Part shown: piece after piece, positions 58,039 to 64,000 of the stretch
Position numbering within the stretch: the first letter of the stretch is position 1
Layout: every line of letters begins with the position of its first letter
Source of the DNA: JACJXF01 sp038316435
GTDB taxonomy: Bacteria > Bacteroidota > Bacteroidia > Bacteroidales > GCA-2748055
DNA: 64,000 nucleotides
Direction of reading: 5' to 3'
Assembly: GCA_038316435.1 (NCBI GenBank)
Contig: JBBQAQ010000015.1
Coordinates: 13,372-77,371 of the forward strand
Translations under genes and position numbers: made by a program
Notes under the pieces: model-generated
Told to the model about the DNA's origin: nothing
Database searches by the model: none
Seen by the model: the letters and a program-made list of their open reading frames with translations, nothing else

Positions 58039-59496
58039 TTAATCCTGTTCCATAGTTTTTATTCCACCCAGACTTTTCTTTCTTAAAAAATATACCGGAA
58101 TGCCTAGTAAAACAATGATCAGTCCAGGCCAGGTATACATTGGTTTATAAATTAAGAGTATCACCATAATAAAGGTAGCCGCAATCACGTAAATTGCAGG
58201 AATAACAGGATAACCAAAGGCTTTATAGGGTCGTTCCGCATCGGGTCGTTTTACCCTGAGAATAAAGATTCCCAGTATTGTCATCACATAAAAAATGAGC
58301 ACTGCAAAAACCACATAATCCAAAAGATTTCCGTAGGTGCCCGAAAGGCAAAGTAAGCTGGCCCAAACCGACTGTGTGATCAATCCAAAAGCCGGGACAC
58401 TCCTTGAATTCAGCACTGCAGCTTGCTTGAAAAACAATCCATGTATAGCCATGGCATAATACACTCTTGCGCCGGAAAGAATCAGGCCATTATTGCATCC
58501 GAAAGTTGAAATAACAATAAACATTGCCATTATAATCTCCGCGTATTCCCCGAATAATCCAAACATTGAAGCTGTTCCCAAACGATCATTACTTGCAAAC
58601 TGCATTCCTCTTTCAAATACAGTAAGTCCATCAGGGGTTCCTCTTAAAGGCATCACCTGAATATAAACTAGATTCGAAAGAAAATAGAGAATCATCACGG
58701 TAGCAGTACCAATAAGCAGACTCAAGGGAATATTTCTTTTTGGGTTAACGACTTCCCCTGCTGCAAAAGTTATATTATTCCATGCATCGGATGAAAACAA
58801 TGAGCCTACCATTGAGGTGGCAATGGCTGCTATTAATGCAAATCCAGTTAAAGAAACCAATTGTCCGTTCTCCATTCTGGCTGCCTGCCAGAAAATTTTC
58901 GAATTCACTTCCATGGCGTCTCTATTGTTTGCAAAGAAAAGTCCTGCAACAAGAAAAGCAAGCAATATTCCAACTTTCGAAAAGGTAAATGTATTCTGAA
59001 CGCTCTTCCCTGCCTTGATTCCCCGGGTGTTGATCCATGTAAGTAAGCCTATTGATCCGATTGCCGCAAAGTGAACTGTATTGAACTTAATAAAACCAAC
59101 TTCAAGCCAGATATTACTTTCCGAAAACCAGGGAAATAATACGCCAAGGAATTTCGCAAATGCCATTGCCACTGCAGCAATTGTACCGGTTTGTATAACA
59201 GTGAAAAGTGTCCAACCATATAGAAACCCAGCCAAAGGATTATAGGCTTCCCTTAGATACACGTACTGACCGCCGGCTTGTGGCATCATAGCTGCAAGCT
59301 CTCCATAACTAAGGGCCGCAATCACTGTCATTAGGGCAGTAATAACCCAGGCTACCATAAGCCATCCGGGGGAACCGAGTGTACGAGCCATATCGGAACT
59401 TACAATAAATATTCCCGAGCCAATAACTGAGCCTATTACCAGTGAGGTACTGTCAAATAAGCCAAGGCTTTTTTTGAATGTTTTTGATGTGTCCAA
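58039..59496 (-). CDS. APC family amino acid permease
   Basis: 485-residue transporter with 12 hydrophobic helices. The N-terminal helix 1 break GSVIGSGIFIVSSDMARTLGSPGWLMVAWVI and the following LSYGELAAMMPQAGGQYVYLREAYNPLAGFLYGW are standard for the LAT/APC subgroup. SLFSSDAWNNITFAAGEVVNPKRNIPLSL and RVYYAMAIHGLFFKQAAVLNSRSVPAFGL match the later conserved regions. Substrate not predictable. Confidence 0.92.
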   Translation of the reverse strand: MDTSKTFKKSLGLFDSTSLVIGSVIGSGIFIVSSDMARTLGSPGWLMVAWVITALMTVIAALSYGELAAMMPQAGGQYVYLREAYNPLAGFLYGWTLFTVIQTGTIAAVAMAFAKFLGVLFPWFSESNIWLEVGFIKFNTVHFAAIGSIGLLTWINTRGIKAGKSVQNTFTFSKVGILLAFLVAGLFFANNRDAMEVNSKIFWQAARMENGQLVSLTGFALIAAIATSMVGSLFSSDAWNNITFAAGEVVNPKRNIPLSLLIGTATVMILYFLSNLVYIQVMPLRGTPDGLTVFERGMQFASNDRLGTASMFGLFGEYAEIIMAMFIVISTFGCNNGLILSGARVYYAMAIHGLFFKQAAVLNSRSVPAFGLITQSVWASLLCLSGTYGNLLDYVVFAVLIFYVMTILGIFILRVKRPDAERPYKAFGYPVIPAIYVIAATFIMVILLIYKPMYTWPGLIIVLLGIPVYFLRKKSLGGIKTMEQD

Positions 59497-59873
59497 ATTC
59501 TTTAATAATTAAGATTTACTTCATCCTAAGACTTAATCTTTCATTCACACAAATATAGAATCAAAAAGCAATATGAAACCCATATGTTTCGAAAAACACA
59601 ACCTAGCGTAGCGCTCTTATAGCCTGCCCCGTTACTTCGGGGAGTGCCAGCGAATAAACATCCTGGTAGCTCATAAAATCGGCGAGTCGGGTTTTATGGT
59701 ATATAGTGACGCCAAGTAATCTTGCGCTTTAATTCTCCTCTTCACGATTAATTCTTTTATTCCCATATTTATGAGTCGAGCCAATGCAAAAAAACATTTC
59801 GTTCGATTTTTTACATTGTGAAAAAGTAAATTATTATTTACCTTTGAATCCAAGTTATTAAAGTATTTTCTTG
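59497..59873. other. Gene-poor stretch between APC permease and hicA remnant
   Basis: 377 bp. On the minus strand an open frame of about 60 codons (59853-59671) and a short overlapping one reading MSYQDVYSLALPEVTGQAIRALR (ending near 59611) have sensible composition but I recognise neither; together they could be a frameshifted small gene. The right end holds the hicA promoter. Confidence 0.35.
59815..59846 (+). promoter_or_regulatory. Well-formed promoter in front of the hicA remnant
   Basis: ATTG at 59815-59818 and TACCTTTG at 59839-59846 with a 20-bp spacer fit the Bacteroidota TTTG/TAnnTTTG consensus. The HicA ATG lies 27 bp further on. The promoter is therefore kept although the gene is broken. 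Confidence 0.6.
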
Positions 59874-60005
59874 ATGAAATGCTCTGAACTATACCGACTG
59901 CTGATTAAAGATGGCTAGTATCCTAAATTGCAAAGTGGATCTCATGTGAAAATGAAACATGATAAAAAGACAGGAATAATGAAATTAATCGAACGCCGAA
60001 AATAA
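59874..60005 (+). pseudogene. HicA toxin remnant with amber codon
   Basis: The frame reads MKCSELYRLLIKDG, TAG (59916-59918), YPKLQSGSHVKMKHDKKTGI, then degenerates and stops at 60003. HicA toxins begin with this same segment, with DGW in place of DG-stop, and QSGSH containing the catalytic His. A TGG to TAG change explains the stop. The C-terminal third is lost in a frameshift (a K-N-A-G tail can be seen in another frame). No HicB antitoxin is recognisable nearby. Confidence 0.83.
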
Positions 60006-60197
60006 ACCGTAAAAATGCTGGCACTGGGTCTACTGCCGATCGTTAAAAGAGCCATTATTCATGGCCAAACAAATCTGCCGGGAAGTATTTATTGCTAAAA
60101 CCCAGCTGAGACAAGGAACTTAGCCATTTGAGATAAAAAACTCTTTAGTTACTGTAGATTTATTGCAAATAAATTTCAAATCGCCTAAGTGTTTTCA

Positions 60198-62741
60198 TCA
60201 TTTTATTGCTTTCCCCATTTTTTTATAGATTTCGAACCAGATGATACTGGAAAATCCTGCCACTGTGCATATAATAATTTCCAGATATCCTATTTTTTCA
60301 AACTGGAACAAGTCAAGTAGAAATGGTACATTCAGAATCAAAATGAGGAAGATAACAGCTCCACTGACAATCCATGTAACTGCTTTATTTGGAGTTGAAA
60401 GGATTTTAAAAAATCCTGCAGTCCATGAGCGGTTTGATAGGATTACTGCAATATTTGAGATTATTAATGTAAAGAACGTGAGGGTCCTGACACTTTTTTC
60501 GGAATACCCCATTTTAAGTCCGATAAAATAAACCAGTAAAGTAATTACTAGGATTCCGACACCCTGCATGCAGCTGAAAATTATTTTTCTTGCTCCGAAG
60601 AAAGGTTCGTTTATACCTCTTGGTGGTCTGGACATTACATTTTCTTCTTCCTTTTCCGCCTCAAAAATCATAGTACAGGCCGGATCAATGATTAATTCAA
60701 GGAATACTATATGCACTGGCCACAGTATAAGAGGTAAGTCCGCAAATAGCACCGGAATCAGCGATAATCCGGCAATAGGAACGTGGATAGCGAAGATATA
60801 CCCCAGGGCTTTTTGTAGGTTATCAAATATTTTTCGTCCCATTCTTACAGCGCCAACTATTGATGAGAAATTATCATCCATCAAAACCAGTGAGGATGCT
60901 TCCCTTGCAACATCGGTACCTTTTTCTCCCATGGCAATTCCAATATTTGAGGCTTTGAGTGCCGGGGCATCATTAACCCCATCGCCAGTCATAGCAACAA
61001 CTTCCCTGTTTTTTTTGAGAGCATTTACTATTTTAAGCTTTTGCTCAGGAATAACGCGGGCAAAGATATTTACGACCTTTATCTTTTCACAAAGTTCATC
61101 TTCTGACATCCCATCTAATTGAGGCCCTGTGATGTAATCCTCCGGATTTTTAAGTCCGATTTCTCTTCCAATGTTGGAGGCAGTTACAGGATAATCCCCT
61201 GTAATCATAATTACCCGTATCCCAGCTTTATAGCACTCTTTAACTGCATCTGGAACATTTTTCCTTATAGGATCTGATAAGCCGAGTAATCCAACAAATT
61301 CAAAATCAAAATCATGCTGCAAGGATGGCAGATCCTTTTGAGTTATTTTAGCTTTAGCAACGCCAAGTACCCGCAATCCTGCCCCAGCCATCTCCTCAAC
61401 AGCTTTCTCAAATTCTTTAACTTTTTCAGCGTCCAGGTGGCACAAATTAAAGATAGCTTCCGGTGCACCCTTCGCTGCAATCACCTTTTCCTTTGTTCCC
61501 GAATTTGTAAAAACCCTTGACATGGCCAGTAAGGTTTTAGATAATGGGTATTCTTTTTCCATTACCCAATCTTTATGGATATGTGCAGTATCTTTCTGGA
61601 ATAGGCTGGCGGCTGTTAAAATCGCCTTTTCCATAGGGTCAAACGGGTTTACCTGACTTGACAAAATAGCATATTCAATTATTTCATGGAATGGTTCAGG
61701 AAAAGCACTATCTGATTTGACGGTAATGAATTCTGTTCCATTAAAGAGCCGGGTAACAGTCATTTTGTTCAGTGTCAATGTGCCGGTCTTATCAGTGCAG
61801 AGCACTGTTGCTGAACCCAGAGTTTCAATTGCAGCGGGTTTTCGTGTCAACACAGATTTCTTGGACATTCTCCATGCACCCATTGCCAGGAAAACAGTCA
61901 ATACCACAGGAAATTCTTCCGGCAACATTGCCATTGCAAGTGTGATACCGGCAAGGAAACCTTTAAGCAGATCACCCCTTGTCAGTGTATAAACTGCAAT
62001 AACCAAAACACATAATGAAATGCCAATAATTGCAAGTCGTTTTACCAGAGTGCCCATTTCCACTTTTAACTTGGTGGGTTCTTCTATTACAGATGACAAG
62101 GCATTACCAATTTTCCCGATTTCGGTCTTTACTCCAATGCTTGTAATCCTTATGATTCCGGAACCCTGAACGATCATGGAACCAGAAAAGACACATGGAA
62201 TATCATCTCCCCCAGGAATGAAAGCCTTATCGCCCTCATTCCATTCCCTTTTTCGCACAGGAACTGGTTCACCGGTTAAAAGGGATTCATCGGCCATGAG
62301 ATTATTACAATCCAAAACTATGCCATCAGCAGGAACCCTGTCACCTTCCTGAAGCACAACAATGTCATCCATTACAACTTCTCTTCCCGGGATTCGTATT
62401 GTTTCGCCATTCCTAATAACCAGGGCTCTGGGACTTGCGAGGTCTTTAAGAGCATCGAGTGCTTTTTCGGTTTTTTTCTCCTGATAAAACTCTATCCCCA
62501 TAATTACAAACACAAAACCCAGAAGCATTAAGCCTTCAGTGAGATCGCCAAGGAAGATGTAAAGTGTTCCGCAGGCAACCAGCAACAGGAACATTGGCTC
62601 TTTAAAGACTCCAAGAGCTATTTTAAAAAGATTTTTAGGCTTTGAAGAAGGCAATTCATTGTAGCCATGAGAGGTATGATTCTGCGCCACCTGGGCATCA
62701 GAAAGTCCTTTAAAATTCTCTTTCGTGAAAGGTGTTCCCAT
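60198..62741 (-). CDS. P-type cation-transporting ATPase (Ca2+ type)
   Basis: 847-residue P2-type ATPase. The N-terminal domain (LSDAQVAQNHTSHGYNELP), the actuator with TGEPVPVRK, the phosphorylation motif CTDKTGTLT at about residue 318, the KGAPEAI nucleotide-binding stretch and the hinge MTGDGVNDAPALKASNIGIAMG are present, with ten membrane helices implied. The PEEFPVVL motif in helix 4 is the calcium-pump type, and short N- and C-termini fit the PMR1/PMCA-like bacterial group. Calcium export is the usual role; manganese or another divalent ion is possible. Confidence 0.93.
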   Translation of the reverse strand: MGTPFTKENFKGLSDAQVAQNHTSHGYNELPSSKPKNLFKIALGVFKEPMFLLLVACGTLYIFLGDLTEGLMLLGFVFVIMGIEFYQEKKTEKALDALKDLASPRALVIRNGETIRIPGREVVMDDIVVLQEGDRVPADGIVLDCNNLMADESLLTGEPVPVRKREWNEGDKAFIPGGDDIPCVFSGSMIVQGSGIIRITSIGVKTEIGKIGNALSSVIEEPTKLKVEMGTLVKRLAIIGISLCVLVIAVYTLTRGDLLKGFLAGITLAMAMLPEEFPVVLTVFLAMGAWRMSKKSVLTRKPAAIETLGSATVLCTDKTGTLTLNKMTVTRLFNGTEFITVKSDSAFPEPFHEIIEYAILSSQVNPFDPMEKAILTAASLFQKDTAHIHKDWVMEKEYPLSKTLLAMSRVFTNSGTKEKVIAAKGAPEAIFNLCHLDAEKVKEFEKAVEEMAGAGLRVLGVAKAKITQKDLPSLQHDFDFEFVGLLGLSDPIRKNVPDAVKECYKAGIRVIMITGDYPVTASNIGREIGLKNPEDYITGPQLDGMSEDELCEKIKVVNIFARVIPEQKLKIVNALKKNREVVAMTGDGVNDAPALKASNIGIAMGEKGTDVAREASSLVLMDDNFSSIVGAVRMGRKIFDNLQKALGYIFAIHVPIAGLSLIPVLFADLPLILWPVHIVFLELIIDPACTMIFEAEKEEENVMSRPPRGINEPFFGARKIIFSCMQGVGILVITLLVYFIGLKMGYSEKSVRTLTFFTLIISNIAVILSNRSWTAGFFKILSTPNKAVTWIVSGAVIFLILILNVPFLLDLFQFEKIGYLEIIICTVAGFSSIIWFEIYKKMGKAIK

Positions 62742-63017
62742 TAATTTTAAAGTATTGTTGAAATTTCTAAAATTTTAACTATTCAGGTTATTTCAGAAGA
62801 AGGTTGTCAGGTTTTGACTTTGTGACTTTTTTGATCCCAATAGCTCTCAGCGATTATTTTATGCAATTGATTTTAGCATAGTTTTTATACCAGTTCTATC
62901 AATTGATTCCAAAATTAGCTATGTTGTTTATTAGTTAGCCAAGTAATGTACAAATTCCTCAATTTTGCTACAGCCTAGATAACCTGAAGAATTACGAAAT
63001 AAATTATAATAAATTTA
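62742..63017. other. Intergenic spacer between P-type ATPase and racemase genes
   Basis: 276 bp, A/T-rich. Nothing recognised except the imperfect repeat of CAATTGATT in two nearby places. Confidence 0.5.
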
Positions 63018-63773
63018 CTACTTCCCTGGGAGCTTATTTGTTTTAATGTATTCTGCAATCAAGACCCTGGCAAGTATGTTTGCCGGATCAATAAGTTTGA
63101 TGCCCATATACTCTTTTCCGGTTACAGCAAGCGGAATTTCAGTGGCTCCCATCAAAATTGCCTGTGCTCCCTGGTCGGCCATCCAATCCATAACATAGTA
63201 AAGATGCGTTTTTGCCCTTTGTGTGATTGCCCCTCTTTGCGTTTTTATTCCATATTCGGGATGGTAAACTGCACTATGAACCATTTCGGTTTGGACATTC
63301 TCTTCCGGGATAATCGGGGAAAAACCAGCATCCTCAAGCTTATGGAAGTAGTTTTTCTGTCTGTAGGGTCCATTGGTACTCAGAATCCCTACTTTACTTT
63401 TCGGGGGAAGAATTTGCTGAATATACGCAACTGTTTCGTCAATCATGTGAATCAACCTTACATCGCAGTTCATCTGTTTAAGCTCACTTGTAATCTTATC
63501 AAAAATTAAAGGTGCAAAAGCAGTATTGCAGGGGATACCTATAACAGTTGCTCCTGCCCTTGAAAGCTCAAAGCATATCTTTGCGATTTCAATTCCCGGG
63601 TTTTCCGCGATTCTGCCTTCGAGGTATTCCGTCCTATCTTTTATCCGGTTCGGATAAGACATCATAATGATTGGTAAGTGCTCCTGGTCGGTATTTGCCG
63701 GAGTTAGTTCAGTGATTTTCTTAAATAAATCGGCGCCAGCCATGGGTCCGACACCTCCAACAATTCCTATCAT
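63018..63773 (-). CDS. Aspartate/glutamate racemase family protein, second active-site Cys replaced by Ala
   Basis: 251-residue Rossmann-like protein of the Asp/Glu/hydantoin racemase superfamily. MIGIVGGVGPMAGADLFKKI opens the chain, GIPCNTAF at about residues 79-86 supplies the first catalytic Cys, and ILMGATEIPLAV at about 205-216 is the second motif, normally GCTE with the other Cys. Here that residue is Ala, so a two-base racemase mechanism would need a different acid/base or the enzyme may have changed function (isomerase or decarboxylase-like relatives exist). A truncated homologue at 53576-53725 keeps the Cys. Confidence 0.85.
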   Translation of the reverse strand: MIGIVGGVGPMAGADLFKKITELTPANTDQEHLPIIMMSYPNRIKDRTEYLEGRIAENPGIEIAKICFELSRAGATVIGIPCNTAFAPLIFDKITSELKQMNCDVRLIHMIDETVAYIQQILPPKSKVGILSTNGPYRQKNYFHKLEDAGFSPIIPEENVQTEMVHSAVYHPEYGIKTQRGAITQRAKTHLYYVMDWMADQGAQAILMGATEIPLAVTGKEYMGIKLIDPANILARVLIAEYIKTNKLPGK

Positions 63774-64000
63774 ACTTATTACGTTTATGGGCTAAAGGTA
63801 AAGCAACAAATTAACTTAAATCAATATCATTCGCTGAATTTTTGGCAGTATTTATTCAGAAGTCGGAAAGTTACACAGTTCTGTGCATGATTTAAGAAAT
63901 AGAAATAAACATTTATTTGATTCCGAACTTTATCTATTTTCTTGTTTTTTTGACGCATTTGCCGGTAAATGCATTCATACAGGATAGCCCTCTCAACCTC
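63774..64000. other. Right edge of window, no complete gene
   Basis: 227 bp after the racemase start (upstream of that gene). The minus strand is open from the edge for about 55 codons (from EVERAILYECIYRQMRQ) but has no recognisable content and could be either the tail of a gene continuing beyond the window or chance. Confidence 0.35.

Noticed and set aside
1..64000. CRISPR arrays, tRNA or rRNA genes, riboswitches and integrated phage
   Set aside because: Scanned by eye for regular spacer-repeat arrays, T-loop motifs, leader structures and phage structural genes. Nothing supportable seen.

Overview
The window is a stretch of chromosome from a member of the Bacteroidota (Bacteroidetes), most likely a free-living or sediment-type Bacteroidales relative. 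The evidence is gene content: a complete alternative complex III (ActABCDEF), DUF5683 and DUF4492 proteins, a BlaI/M56-TonB pair, a type IX secretion C-terminal domain, a GH109-like NAD-dependent glycosidase and promoters of the TTTG...TAnnTTTG type. Base composition is AT-rich by eye and ribosome-binding sites are mostly weak. The respiratory genes (caa3-type oxidase, alternative complex III, cytochrome bd) show that the cell can respire oxygen at high and low tension. No rRNA, tRNA or CRISPR array was recognised.

Layout. 1-5.0 kb (+): the end of a NatA-like ABC ATPase, its permease, a Ppx/GppA phosphatase, a sigma-54 activator without a DNA-binding domain, and a GT2 glycosyltransferase. 5.2-12.3 kb (-): parA-parB-DUF5683-mltD-SGNH-MBOAT. 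The 12.3-12.7 kb gap holds a 124-bp MITE-like element with 18-bp terminal inverted repeats, a 10-bp target duplication and a perfect internal 20-bp hairpin. 12.7-18.0 kb: lipid kinase, glutaminyl cyclase, HAD-like hydrolase, cysE-cysK with a clear terminator, and pssA. 18.3-23.2 kb (+): an ECF sigma / putative anti-sigma / DUF4097 / four-envelope-protein operon that looks richer in G+C than its surroundings. 23.5-26.5 kb (-): cydA-cydB preceded by a DUF4492 gene and followed by a 38-residue membrane protein with a perfect Shine-Dalgarno.

27-30 kb holds a BlaI/M56 sensor pair whose sensor looks frameshifted. 30.2-36.4 kb (+) is the sco-ctaD-ctaE-coxIV-coxII-ctaB operon behind a near-consensus promoter, then a bile-acid/sodium symporter family gene. 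36.4-45.3 kb (-) is actABCDEF plus a UbiA-like prenyltransferase. Together these encode quinol oxidation by ACIII, electron transfer to the caa3 oxidase and assembly of its heme and copper sites. 45.5-53.5 kb: a T9SS-type secreted protein, an AI-2E transporter, thyA-folA, a periplasmic thioredoxin-fold protein, gdhA, a small secreted repeat protein and a dicarboxylate/amino-acid symporter. 53.8-56.9 kb: two Gfo/Idh/MocA-fold exported proteins, one GH109-like. 58-63.8 kb: an APC permease, a P-type Ca-type ATPase and an Asp/Glu racemase family protein.

The gaps between these housekeeping genes carry many broken small genes: a DUF6364/PIN pair, an MNT/HEPN pair, a RelE/ParE-type antitoxin and a separate toxin tail, a HicA, a RAYT transposase tail and an internally deleted racemase. 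I found no intact toxin-antitoxin module. All annotation is from reading motifs; no database search was possible.
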